Below are positions 55,957-64,000 of a DNA stretch of 64,000 nucleotides, one piece after another; positions within the stretch are counted from its first letter, which is position 1, and each line of letters begins with the position of its first letter. The notes below the pieces were generated by a model. The model ran no database searches. It saw only the letters and a program-made list of their open reading frames with translations, and was not told the DNA's origin. Made by a program: the position numbers and the translations under genes. This DNA is from Streptomyces diastaticus subsp. diastaticus (GTDB lineage Bacteria > Actinomycetota > Actinomycetes > Streptomycetales > Streptomycetaceae), in contig NZ_BLLN01000003.1 of assembly GCF_011170125.1 (NCBI RefSeq), positions 1,116,001 through 1,180,000 of the forward strand. Reading direction: 5' to 3'.

Positions 55957-57939
55957 GTGTCAGACGTCCGTGTGATCATCCAACGCGATTCCGAGCGGGA
56001 AGAACGCGTGGTGACGACGGGCACTACGGCCGCCGACCTCTTCGCCGGCGAGCGCACCGTGATCGCCGCCCGGGTGGACGGCGAGCTGCGGGACCTCGCG
56101 TACGCCCCGGGCGACGGCGAGAGCGTCGAGCCCGTCGACATCTCGTCCGAGGACGGGCTGAACATCCTGCGCCACTCCACCGCCCACGTGATGGCCCAGG
56201 CCGTGCAGGAGCTCTTCCCCGAGGCGAAGCTCGGCATCGGCCCGCCGGTCAAGGGCGGCTTCTACTACGACTTCGACGTCGCCGAGCCCTTCACCCCGGA
56301 GGACCTCAAGCGCGTCGAGAAGAAGATGCAGGAGATCCAGAAGCGCGGCCAGCGCTTCTCCCGCCGGGTCACCACCGACGAGGACGCCCGCGTCGAGCTG
56401 GCCGACGAGCCGTACAAGCTGGAGCTGATCGGCCTCAAGGGCAACGCCGCGCAGGCCGCCGACGGTGCCGACGCGGAGGTGGGCGGCGGCGAGCTGACCA
56501 TCTACGACAACCTCGACGCCAAGACCGGCGAACTGTGCTGGAAGGACCTCTGCCGAGGCCCCCACCTGCCCACCACCCGGAACATCCCCGCCTTCAAGCT
56601 GATGCGCTCCGCCGCCGCCTACTGGCGCGGCAGCGAGAAGAACCCGCAGCTCCAGCGGATCTACGGCACCGCCTGGCCCTCCAAGGAGGAGCTGAAGGCG
56701 CACCTGGAGTTCCTCGCCGAGGCCGAGAAGCGCGACCACCGCAAGCTCGGCACCGAGCTGGACCTCTTCTCCTTCCCCGACGAACTGGGCCCCGGCCTCG
56801 CCGTCTTCCACCCCAAGGGCGGGGTGGTCCGCAAGGAGATGGAGACCTACTCGCGCAGGCGCCACGAGGACGCCGGGTACGAGTTCGTCAACACCCCCCA
56901 CATCTCGAAGGAACAGCTCTTCGAGACCTCCGGGCACCTGCCGAACTACGCCGAGGGCATGTTCCCGCCCATCGAGTTCGACGGGCAGAACTACCGCCTC
57001 AAGGCGATGAACTGCCCCATGCACAACCTGATCTTCAAGGGCCGGGGCCGCTCCTACCGCGAGCTGCCGCTGCGCCTCTTCGAGTTCGGCACGGTCTACC
57101 GGTACGAGAAGTCCGGTGTGGTGCACGGCCTGACCCGCTCGCGCGGCTTCACCCAGGACGACTCGCACATCTACTGCACCAAGGAGCAGATGCCCCAGGA
57201 ACTGGACTCCCTGCTCACCTTCGTGCTGGACCTGCTGCGGGACTACGGGCTGAACCAGTTCGAGCTGGAGCTGTCCACCCGCGACCCCGAGTCGGACAAG
57301 TTCATCGGCGAGGACGCGGAGTGGGAGGAGGCCACCGAGGCGCTGCGCCAGGCCGCCGAGAAGCAGGGCCTCCCGCTCGTCCCCGACCCGGGCGGCGCCG
57401 CGTACTACGGCCCGAAGATCTCCGTGCAGGCGAGGGACGCGATCGGCCGCTCCTGGCAGATGTCGACCATCCAGGTCGACTTCCAGCAGCCGAAGCGGTT
57501 CGGCCTGGAGTACACGGCGGCGGACGGCTCGCGTCAGCAGCCGGTCATGATCCACCGGGCGCTCTTCGGCTCCATCGAGCGGTTCTTCGCCGTGCTGCTG
57601 GAGCACTACGCGGGCGCGTTCCCGGCGTGGCTGGCCCCCGTCCAGGCGGTCGGCATCCCGATCGGCGACGCGCACGTCTCCTACCTCCAGGAGTTCGCCG
57701 CCGACGCCAAGGCGCGCGGGCTGCGGGTGGAGGTCGACGCCTCCTCCGACCGGATGCAGAAGAAGATCCGCAACCACCAGAAGGCCAAGGTGCCGTTCAT
57801 GATCATCGTCGGGGACGAGGACATGAACGCCGGCACGGTCTCCTTCCGGTACCGCGACGGCTCCCAGGAGAACGGCATCGCCCGCGAGGACGCCATCGCC
57901 AAGCTCCTCGACGTGGTCGAGCGGCGCGTCCAGGTCTGA
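55957..57939 (+). CDS. thrS: Threonine--tRNA ligase
   Basis: 660 residues from GTG 55957 (CAGGAG upstream). TGS domain at 1-75, editing domain with [10 protein letters not shown] (HxxxH), class II motif 2 [19 protein letters not shown], zinc ligands in MNCPMH and DSH, and motif 3 [21 protein letters not shown]. The anticodon-binding domain ends the protein. Charges tRNA-Thr. A -10 TACCAT (55892-55897) gives a leader of about 50 nt, too short for a T-box. Confidence 0.97.
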   Translation: MSDVRVIIQRDSEREERVVTTGTTAADLFAGERTVIAARVDGELRDLAYAPGDGESVEPVDISSEDGLNILRHSTAHVMAQAVQELFPEAKLGIGPPVKGGFYYDFDVAEPFTPEDLKRVEKKMQEIQKRGQRFSRRVTTDEDARVELADEPYKLELIGLKGNAAQAADGADAEVGGGELTIYDNLDAKTGELCWKDLCRGPHLPTTRNIPAFKLMRSAAAYWRGSEKNPQLQRIYGTAWPSKEELKAHLEFLAEAEKRDHRKLGTELDLFSFPDELGPGLAVFHPKGGVVRKEMETYSRRRHEDAGYEFVNTPHISKEQLFETSGHLPNYAEGMFPPIEFDGQNYRLKAMNCPMHNLIFKGRGRSYRELPLRLFEFGTVYRYEKSGVVHGLTRSRGFTQDDSHIYCTKEQMPQELDSLLTFVLDLLRDYGLNQFELELSTRDPESDKFIGEDAEWEEATEALRQAAEKQGLPLVPDPGGAAYYGPKISVQARDAIGRSWQMSTIQVDFQQPKRFGLEYTAADGSRQQPVMIHRALFGSIERFFAVLLEHYAGAFPAWLAPVQAVGIPIGDAHVSYLQEFAADAKARGLRVEVDASSDRMQKKIRNHQKAKVPFMIIVGDEDMNAGTVSFRYRDGSQENGIAREDAIAKLLDVVERRVQV

Positions 57940-57959
57940 GGCCGGTCACACGTACGCGC

Positions 57960-57997
57960 GGGCGGCCCCGGTGAGTTCAGCTCGCCGGGGGCCGCCC
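57960..57997. terminator. Bidirectional terminator after thrS
   Basis: GC stem GGGCGGCCCCGG (57960-57971) with CCGGGGGCCGCCC (57985-57997), one bulge. It overlaps the stop codon of the convergent channel gene. Confidence 0.75.
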
Positions 57998-58663
57998 CGT
58001 GTTCTCGCCCTCCTCGGCGAAGACCTGGAGCAGCCAGGAGGCGAAGGAACCGGTGACCGCGCCCAGGAGGGCGAGGCCGCCGGCCATCAGGGCCACCATC
58101 ACGGTCCGGCCGAGGAAGGTGACCGGCACCGCGTCGCCGTACCCGACGGTGGCCAGGGTGGCGCAGACGCACCACACGGCGTCGCCGAAGGTGCGGATCG
58201 TGGAGTCCTCCGCCGAGCGTTCCGCCGCGTAGACGGCGAGCGCCCCCGCGAAGCCGAGCAGCAGCGCCGCGAGGCCCGCGTAGCTCATCACCCGGGCGTA
58301 CAGGTTCAGGCGAGGGCGCCGGTGCCTGCGGCGGACCGCCTCGTAGACGGGGACCACCCGCAGGGGGCGCAGCAGCGGCAGCAGCAGGACCGCCGTGTCC
58401 AGACCGTGGCGCACCCAGAACCGCGGGCCCTCCCCGCTGAGCCGCCAGCGCACCGCGTAGTCGGCGGCGAAGAGCAGCCAGCAGCCCAGCAGCAGGGCGA
58501 CGCACAGGTCGTGGACCGCGGGTGGCAGCCCGGTCCCCAGCACACGCAGGGCGTACGCGGCGAGGAAGACCAGGGAGGCGGTGGCCAGCGGCAGCTCGGT
58601 GCGGTTCTCCCAGCGGTGCAGGCGCCGCTGGTCGGCGGCGGGCCGGGACGGGCGGGTGCGCAT
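57977..58663 (-). CDS. Potassium-channel family protein
   Basis: 228 residues from ATG 58663 (ATG 58675 also possible; GATGCT stands 7 nt before 58663). The pore carries the selectivity filter TLATVGYGDAVP near residue 185. Four helices precede the pore, with an Arg-rich stretch RPLRVVPVYEAVRRRHRRPR that resembles the S4 segment of voltage-gated channels. No C-terminal RCK domain. Conducts K+ across the membrane. Confidence 0.87.
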   Translation of the reverse strand: MRTRPSRPAADQRRLHRWENRTELPLATASLVFLAAYALRVLGTGLPPAVHDLCVALLLGCWLLFAADYAVRWRLSGEGPRFWVRHGLDTAVLLLPLLRPLRVVPVYEAVRRRHRRPRLNLYARVMSYAGLAALLLGFAGALAVYAAERSAEDSTIRTFGDAVWCVCATLATVGYGDAVPVTFLGRTVMVALMAGGLALLGAVTGSFASWLLQVFAEEGENTGRPPAS

Positions 58664-58742
58664 GGGGCCCAGCATCGCGGCCCGGGCCCGGCCACCGCCC
58701 CGGCGACACGCTCCCGGCGGCGGAGGTCATATGCTGCAAGGC

Positions 58743-59324
58743 ATGACGACTGAGCCGGAGCAGCAGTTCGGAGTGGGGACGCCCGACGCGTTCCAGCGCC
58801 TGTGGACACCCCACCGGATGGCGTACATCCAAGGGGAGAACAAGCCGACCGGGCCCGGTGCCGGGGACGGCTGTCCGTTCTGCGTGGTCCCGGCCAAGTC
58901 CGACGAGGACGGGCTGATCGTCCGGCGCGGGACGCACGCCTACGCGGTGCTCAACCTCTACCCGTACAACGGCGGCCACCTGCTGGTCGTGCCGTACCGG
59001 CACGTCGCCGACTACACCGAGCTGGACGCCGCGGAGACCGCCGAGGTCGCCGAGCTGACCAAGCAGGCGATGACGGCGCTTCGCTCCGCCTCCGGCGCGC
59101 ACGGCTTCAACATCGGGCTCAACCAGGGGTCGGCCGCGGGCGCGGGCATCGCCGCCCACCTCCACCAGCACATCGTGCCGAGGTGGGGCGGCGACACCAA
59201 CTTCATGCCGGTGATCGGCGACACCAAGGTGCTGCCGCAGCTCCTCGGCGACACCCGGGCCATGCTCGCCGCGGCCTGGCCCGAGGGCGACGGGGCCGAG
59301 CTGACGGACACGGACGCGGGCTGA
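58743..59324 (+). CDS. HIT-family nucleotide hydrolase/phosphorylase
   Basis: 193 residues from ATG 58743, with TATGCT (58730-58735) 7 nt upstream: a textbook leaderless start. HIT motif HLHQHIVPRW holds the catalytic His. Also CPFCVVP, LNLYPYNGGHLLVVPYRH. Similar in layout to the mycobacterial AP4A phosphorylase group, so Ap4A breakdown is likely but not shown. Confidence 0.92.
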   Translation: MTTEPEQQFGVGTPDAFQRLWTPHRMAYIQGENKPTGPGAGDGCPFCVVPAKSDEDGLIVRRGTHAYAVLNLYPYNGGHLLVVPYRHVADYTELDAAETAEVAELTKQAMTALRSASGAHGFNIGLNQGSAAGAGIAAHLHQHIVPRWGGDTNFMPVIGDTKVLPQLLGDTRAMLAAAWPEGDGAELTDTDAG

Positions 59325-59328
59325 GCAC

Positions 59329-59364
59329 CCGGGGCCGGACGCCGCAAGCGGCGCCCGGCCCCGG
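59329..59364. terminator. Bidirectional terminator
   Basis: Long GC hairpin (59329-59345 with 59348-59364, one mismatch, loop AA) between convergent genes. Confidence 0.85.
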
Positions 59365-59369
59365 GGCGC

Positions 59370-61025
59370 TCACGCGTCGTACAGGTCGGCCTTCTTCGGA
59401 GCCGCGTCCTGTACGGCGCCGCTCAGCCCCGCCGCGCGGCCGGCGAAGCGGCTGGTGTCCACGCCGTTCTCCTCCAGGACTCCCAGCGCCGCCTTGTGCA
59501 CCACCCGCAGCACCGGCGCCGCCGCCCGCAGCGCGTCGTCGGCCATGAAGCGGTTGGCCCACGGCCGCCCCGCCCACACGTGCCGCAGCCCGAACGGCTC
59601 GGGCAGCGACAGCTTCCCGCCGAGGTGGTCCAGGACCGCCGGGTACGGCGTGAGCGGCGCCCGGACCAGCAGCCGGACCACCTCGGTGGCGTCGACCAGC
59701 GGAAGCTTGTGCGTCTTGGTCTCCCAGAACTTGATCGGCTTCGCCGTGGTCCGCTCGCGCGCCGCCGGGCCACCGTTGAACAGCGAGTGCACCGGGCCGA
59801 GCGCGTGGCCGGTGACCTCGATGCGCAGTGTGTGGTGGAGCACGGTCACCGTGATCAGCATGGTCAGTACCAGCTGACCGTCCCAGAGGACGAACTGCAC
59901 CCCGAGGTAGTGCCGGTTTCCGTTGCTGAACTGCTGCTCGTTGCAGATCCGCTGGATCTCGTGCGGCTTGACCTGGAACGCCTCGACCGTCTCGCCCTCG
60001 GGGCGCGAGACACTGCCCGCGTTCTCCCCGACCGGCGAGACGATCCAGTGCTTCACCGACGGCTTGGGGAAGCCACCGGTGTGCAGCGGGCCGCGCTCCA
60101 GCATCTGGAGCTGGTCGTGGATGGCCCGGACCACGTCCCAGGAGCGGAAGGGGTTGATCTCCTTGCCCGGGTCGACCGGTTCCAGGTCCTCCGCCAGCTG
60201 CCAGCTGCCCCACCGGGTGCCCATGCCGAGGATGCCCTTGGGACCGGCGTAGAAGACCGAGTTGCTCTGCTGTTCGGCGGCGAGCTTGGCGAGGCTGACC
60301 CGCAGCTGCTCGGCGGCGGCGTCGTCCGGGTTGGCCGGGACCGCCTCGGGGATCTTCGCGCCGAAGCCGCCGCCCGCCAGCAGGCTGCTCCAGTGCGCCC
60401 GCAGGTCCTGTGCGGTCCGCTCGGCGATCTGCTTGGCCACGAACCAGCCGAGCACCGGGGCGAGGACGCAGCCGCGGATGTACCACGGCAGGACGCCCTC
60501 GGTCGGCAGCCCGATCAGCAGCACCACCGAGGCGACCGCGCCCACCACCATCAACAGCGAGCCGAGGGCGGTGGTGCCCTTGCCGACCCACTTGCCGGAC
60601 ATCGCCCGGAGCTGGAAGGCGAGCACCCACAGCGCCGCTCCGGGCAAAAACAGCAGGCCGCACACGAGCGCCACCAGCGTCAGCCGACGGTCGCGCTGCT
60701 TGCGCAGCCGGCTCGCCGCCAGACAGTGCTCGACCACCACCTGCGGCTCCATACCGAACGCCTGGATCAGCGGGGACCGGCCGGCACCCAGCATCCGCAC
60801 CACCACGGCCTGGGAGAACGCCTCACCGAGCAGCGGCGCGAAAAGCTTCAGCCTGCCGGGCTTCACCCCGGTCTTGTACCACTCGCCGTCAGCCTCGGTG
60901 ATCTTCTCCAGCGGGTCGTCGCGGTACGCCACCGAGGCCAGGGCGTGGGTGGCGGCCGTGCCGCCCGCGCCCCCGGTCACGGGGACCTGCGCCCCGGGGC
61001 TGAAATCGAAGAAATCGTCCGCCAT
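59370..61025 (-). CDS. Large conserved membrane protein of unknown function
   Basis: 551 residues from ATG 61025. The first 110 residues are cytosolic (DDFFDFSPGAQVPVTGG start). Four membrane helices follow between about 125 and 215 (LVALVCGLLFLPGAALWVLA, LMVVGAVASVVLLIGL). The rest is a large soluble domain with a hydrophobic pair of strands near LVLTMLITVTVLHHTLRIEV. No family recognised; it is typical of streptomycetes. It is divergent from the PI-synthesis operon. Confidence 0.8.
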   Translation of the reverse strand: MADDFFDFSPGAQVPVTGGAGGTAATHALASVAYRDDPLEKITEADGEWYKTGVKPGRLKLFAPLLGEAFSQAVVVRMLGAGRSPLIQAFGMEPQVVVEHCLAASRLRKQRDRRLTLVALVCGLLFLPGAALWVLAFQLRAMSGKWVGKGTTALGSLLMVVGAVASVVLLIGLPTEGVLPWYIRGCVLAPVLGWFVAKQIAERTAQDLRAHWSSLLAGGGFGAKIPEAVPANPDDAAAEQLRVSLAKLAAEQQSNSVFYAGPKGILGMGTRWGSWQLAEDLEPVDPGKEINPFRSWDVVRAIHDQLQMLERGPLHTGGFPKPSVKHWIVSPVGENAGSVSRPEGETVEAFQVKPHEIQRICNEQQFSNGNRHYLGVQFVLWDGQLVLTMLITVTVLHHTLRIEVTGHALGPVHSLFNGGPAARERTTAKPIKFWETKTHKLPLVDATEVVRLLVRAPLTPYPAVLDHLGGKLSLPEPFGLRHVWAGRPWANRFMADDALRAAAPVLRVVHKAALGVLEENGVDTSRFAGRAAGLSGAVQDAAPKKADLYDA

Positions 61026-61312
61026 GCCGCCCCCATCGCCGCGCTGCCGGAGCGCTGTCGTCGCGTCGCCTTCCGGACCCGACCGCCGTGCCCGGCCCTC
61101 TTGCTGATCCGCAGTCAGGGTATCGGTGCGCGGGGGCGCGCGGCAGGGGACGAGGAAGGTACGGGGGAGCGCACCCGTGCCAGGGCGGTCCGCGCGGGTG
61201 GGCGGCGCGCGTCGGGCCGGGTGCCCCGGGGGCGGGGCGACCGGCGCGTGACTACGATGGGCCAGCCGATGCCCGGCCCGGACACCGGCCCCCACCGACC
61301 CTCGGGAAGGCC

Positions 61313-61969
61313 ATGCTGAACAAGTACGCGCGAGCGTTCTTCACGCGCGTCCTCACACCGTTCGCCGCGTTTCTGCTCCGCCGGGGGGTCAGCCCCGACG
61401 CGGTCACCCTCATCGGGACGGCCGGAGTGGTGGCGGGTGCGCTGGTCTTCTTCCCCCGGGGAGAGTTCTTCTGGGGCACGATCGTCATCACCCTCTTCGT
61501 CTTCTCCGACCTGGTCGACGGCAACATGGCCCGCCAGGCCGGGATCTCCAGCCGCTGGGGCGCGTTCCTCGACTCGACCCTCGACCGGGTCGCCGACGGC
61601 GCGATCTTCGGCGGCTTCGCCCTCTGGTACGCGGGCGGCGGCGACGACACCCTGCTCTGCGCGGTGGCCCTCTTCTGCCTGACCGCCGGGCAGGTCGTCT
61701 CCTACACCAAGGCGCGCGGCGAGGCCATCGGCCTGCCGGTCGCCGTCAACGGCCTGGTGGAGCGCGCCGAGCGACTGGTGATCTCGCTGGTCGCGGCCGG
61801 CCTGGCCGGACTGCACAACTTCGGCGTCCCCGGCATCCAGGTCCTGCTGCCGATCGCGCTGTGGCTGGTCGCCGTCGGCAGCCTGGTCACCCTGGTCCAG
61901 CGGGTGGTCACGGTCCGCCGCGAGGCCTTCGAGGCGGACGGCCCGGCGGGGCAGGGGGCCGTCTCGTGA
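61313..61969 (+). CDS. pgsA: CDP-alcohol phosphatidyltransferase (phosphatidylinositol-phosphate synthase)
   Basis: 218 residues from ATG 61313 (GGGAAGG upstream). The catalytic signature DGNMAR...G...D...D reads SDLVDGNMARQAGISSRWGA then FLDSTLDRVAD. Six membrane helices. In this operon, followed by patA and pimA, it makes phosphatidylinositol phosphate from CDP-diacylglycerol and inositol phosphate. A -10 TACGAT lies near 61253. Overlaps the next gene by 4 bp. Confidence 0.93.
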   Translation: MLNKYARAFFTRVLTPFAAFLLRRGVSPDAVTLIGTAGVVAGALVFFPRGEFFWGTIVITLFVFSDLVDGNMARQAGISSRWGAFLDSTLDRVADGAIFGGFALWYAGGGDDTLLCAVALFCLTAGQVVSYTKARGEAIGLPVAVNGLVERAERLVISLVAAGLAGLHNFGVPGIQVLLPIALWLVAVGSLVTLVQRVVTVRREAFEADGPAGQGAVS

Positions 61970-62865
61970 ACGAACGGCTCTCCGACGCGCTGTACGGCCT
62001 CGGCTGGAGCACCGTCAAGAGGCTCCCCGAGCCCGTCGCCGTCCGCCTCGGCCGGACCATCGCGGACTCGGTGTGGAAGCGTCGCGGCAAGGGCGTCCTG
62101 AGGCTGGAGGCCAACCTCGCCAGGGTCGTCCCCGACGCCGGCCCCGAGCGGCTGTCCGAGCTGTCCCGGGCCGGGATGCGCTCGTACCTGCGGTACTGGA
62201 TGGAGTCCTTCCGGCTGCCCGCCTGGAGCGACGCGCGGATCAGGGACGGGTTCGAGCCGGACGGCCTGCACCACCTCACCGACGGCCTCGCCGCCGGGAA
62301 GGGCGTCATCCTCGCCCTGCCCCACCTGGGCAACTGGGACCTTGCCGGGGCCTGGGTGACCCGCGACCTCGGGGTGCCCTTCACCACCGTCGCCGAGCGG
62401 CTCAGACCCGAGACCCTCTACGACCGGTTCGTCGCCTACCGCGAGGGTCTCGGGATGGAGGTGCTGCCGCACACCGGTGGCTCCGCCTTCGGCACCCTCG
62501 CCCGCCGGCTGCGCGCCGGCGGCCTGGTCTGCCTCGTCGCCGACCGCGACCTCTCCGCCTCCGGTGTCGAGGTGGAGTTCTTCGGCGACACCGCCCGGAT
62601 GCCCGCCGGGCCCGCGATACTCGCCCAGCAGACCGGCGCGCCGCTGCTGCCCGTGACCCTGTGGTTCGACAGCACCCCCGTCATGAAGGGCCGTGTCCAC
62701 CCGCCCGTCGAGGTGCCCGGAGCAGGTGACCGGGCCGGGAGGACGTCCCTCATGACACAGGCCCTCGCGGACGCCTTCGCCGAGGGCATCGCCGACCACC
62801 CCGAGGACTGGCACATGCTCCAGCGCCTCTGGCTGGACGACCTGGAACCACGGGAGAGCACTTGA
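61966..62865 (+). CDS. patA: Phosphatidylinositol mannoside acyltransferase
   Basis: 299 residues from GTG 61966 (GTGA overlap). LpxL/HtrB-type lysophospholipid acyltransferase with the block LPHLGNWDLAG (HX4D), and VADRDLSASGVEVEFFGDTARMPAGPA. Acylates the mannose of PIM at the inner face of the membrane. Coupled by overlap to both neighbours, so PI synthesis, acylation and mannosylation are produced together. Confidence 0.92.
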   Translation: MNERLSDALYGLGWSTVKRLPEPVAVRLGRTIADSVWKRRGKGVLRLEANLARVVPDAGPERLSELSRAGMRSYLRYWMESFRLPAWSDARIRDGFEPDGLHHLTDGLAAGKGVILALPHLGNWDLAGAWVTRDLGVPFTTVAERLRPETLYDRFVAYREGLGMEVLPHTGGSAFGTLARRLRAGGLVCLVADRDLSASGVEVEFFGDTARMPAGPAILAQQTGAPLLPVTLWFDSTPVMKGRVHPPVEVPGAGDRAGRTSLMTQALADAFAEGIADHPEDWHMLQRLWLDDLEPREST

Positions 62866-64000
62866 GGATCGGCATCGTCTGCCCGTACGCCTGGGACGTC
62901 CCCGGCGGGGTCCAGTTCCACATCCGCGACCTGGCCGAACACCTGATCCGGCTCGGCCACGAGGTCTCCGTCCTCGCCCCGTCCGACGACGAGACCCCGC
63001 TGCCGCCCTACGTGGTCTCGGCCGGACGCGCCGTGCCCGTGCCGTACAACGGCTCCGTGGCCCGGCTGAACTTCGGCTTCCTCTCCGCCGCCCGGGTGCG
63101 CCGCTGGCTGCACGACGGCACCTTCGACGTCATCCACATCCACGAGCCCGCCTCGCCCTCGCTGGGCCTGCTGAGCTGCTGGGCCGCCTCCGGGCCGATC
63201 GTGGCCACCTTCCACACCTCCAACCCGCGCTCGCGGGCGATGATCGCCGCCTACCCGATCCTCCAGCCCGCGCTGGAGAAGATCAGCGCGCGCATCGCGG
63301 TCAGCGAGTACGCCCGGCGCACGCTGGTGGAACACCTCGGCGGGGACGCCGTGGTCATTCCCAACGGCGTCGACGTCGGCTTCTTCGCACGGGCCGAGCC
63401 CCGGCCCGAGTGGCAGGGCTCCACCCTCGGCTTCATCGGCCGTATCGACGAGCCCCGCAAGGGCCTGCCCGTCCTCATGAAGGCGCTGCCCGCCATCCTC
63501 GCCGCCCGTCCCGAGGCCCGGCTCCTCGTCGCGGGCCGGGGCGACGAGGAGGAGGCCGTCGCCGGGCTCCCCGCCGAGCTGCGGGAGAGGGTCGAGTTCC
63601 TCGGCATGGTCAGCGACGAGGACAAGGCGCGCCTGCTGCGCAGCGTCGACGTGTACGTGGCGCCCAACACCGGGGGCGAGAGCTTCGGCATCATCCTGGT
63701 CGAGGCGATGTCCGCCGGGGCCCCCGTCCTCGCCAGCGACCTCGACGCCTTCTCGCAGGTCCTCGACCACGGCGGGGCCGGCGAACTGTTCACCAACGAG
63801 GACGCCGACGCGCTGGCCGCCGGGGCGATCCGCCTGCTCGGGGACGCCGAACGCCGCGAGCGGCTGCGCGAGCACGGCTCACGGCACGTCAAGCGCTTCG
63901 ACTGGACCACTGTCGGCTCCGACATCCTCGCCGTCTACGAGACGGTCACCGACGGCGCCGCCTCGGTCGCCACCGACGAACGCGTCGGTCTGCGCGCCCG
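62862..64000 (+). CDS. pimA: Phosphatidylinositol alpha-mannosyltransferase (cut by window end)
   Basis: 379 codons visible, starting with TTG 62862 (TTGA overlap with patA). GT-B fold, GT4 family: RIGIVCPYAWDVPGGVQFH binds the lipid acceptor, VIPNGVDVGFF and GFIGRIDEPRKGLPVL belong to the GDP-mannose site, and ESFGIILVEAMSAGAPVLASD carries the catalytic EX7E. It adds the first mannose to phosphatidylinositol. The family is about 375-390 residues, so very little is missing. Confidence 0.94.
   Translation, partial: MRIGIVCPYAWDVPGGVQFHIRDLAEHLIRLGHEVSVLAPSDDETPLPPYVVSAGRAVPVPYNGSVARLNFGFLSAARVRRWLHDGTFDVIHIHEPASPSLGLLSCWAASGPIVATFHTSNPRSRAMIAAYPILQPALEKISARIAVSEYARRTLVEHLGGDAVVIPNGVDVGFFARAEPRPEWQGSTLGFIGRIDEPRKGLPVLMKALPAILAARPEARLLVAGRGDEEEAVAGLPAELRERVEFLGMVSDEDKARLLRSVDVYVAPNTGGESFGIILVEAMSAGAPVLASDLDAFSQVLDHGGAGELFTNEDADALAAGAIRLLGDAERRERLREHGSRHVKRFDWTTVGSDILAVYETVTDGAASVATDERVGLRA

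Overview
The window is very GC-rich actinobacterial DNA. Gene content and protein sequence point to Streptomyces: a textbook SsgB sporulation protein (52192-52605), an argCJBDR operon with ARG boxes, a monomeric NADP isocitrate dehydrogenase, a phosphatidylinositol/PIM lipid operon, and many start codons placed 6-8 nt after a TAnnnT -10 box (leaderless mRNAs). It reads as a conserved chromosomal core segment. I see no transposase, integrase, phage gene, CRISPR array or secondary-metabolite cluster.

Layout. 1-5.4 kb: 3' part of isocitrate dehydrogenase, a DUF5997-like protein divergent from a LysR effector-domain protein, and a MerR/HEAT regulator pair. 5.4-10.5 kb: argC-argJ-argB-argD-argR. 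10.7-15.1 kb: two-component system, small membrane protein and MMPL exporter. 15.1-18.4 kb: bile-acid:sodium symporter homologue, flavin/PLP-oxidase-like protein and argH with its own ArgR-controlled promoter. 18.7-26.5 kb: HAD proteins, TetR-MFS pair, acyltransferase, Tat-exported glycerophosphodiesterase, sigma factor, GNAT and two small membrane proteins. 26.6-30.5 kb: methionine ABC transporter metN-metI with two tandem metQ lipoproteins. 31.4-38.8 kb: cobalamin block (cobL; a bluB-cobT fusion with a huge disordered N-terminus; a cysG-like fusion) and an RNA methyltransferase. 39.5-46.3 kb: duplicated YhgE-like membrane protein with divergent TetR, Ser/Thr kinase, phosphotransferase-fold protein and zinc ribbon. 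46.4-46.9 kb: five tRNA genes (Gly, Cys, three Val-GAC). 47-55.8 kb: pabB-pabC, GNAT, DsbA-like, ssgB, two identical tRNA-Val(CAC) genes around a SRPBCC protein, a catalytically eroded DnaQ-type exonuclease and a DinB protein. 55.9-64 kb: thrS, K+ channel, HIT protein, large membrane protein, then pgsA-patA-pimA (PI and PIM synthesis), with pimA running off the end.

Together these are housekeeping functions: arginine synthesis under ArgR, methionine uptake, corrinoid assembly including the lower ligand, p-aminobenzoate supply for folate, and PI-mannoside lipids. I do not see an obvious new multi-gene system. The features most worth a second look are a perfect 50-bp palindrome in an otherwise empty 745-bp gap (39304-39353), the tandem metQ genes, the BluB-CobT fusion with its long leader, the pseudo-exonuclease, and the dense use of leaderless promoters.
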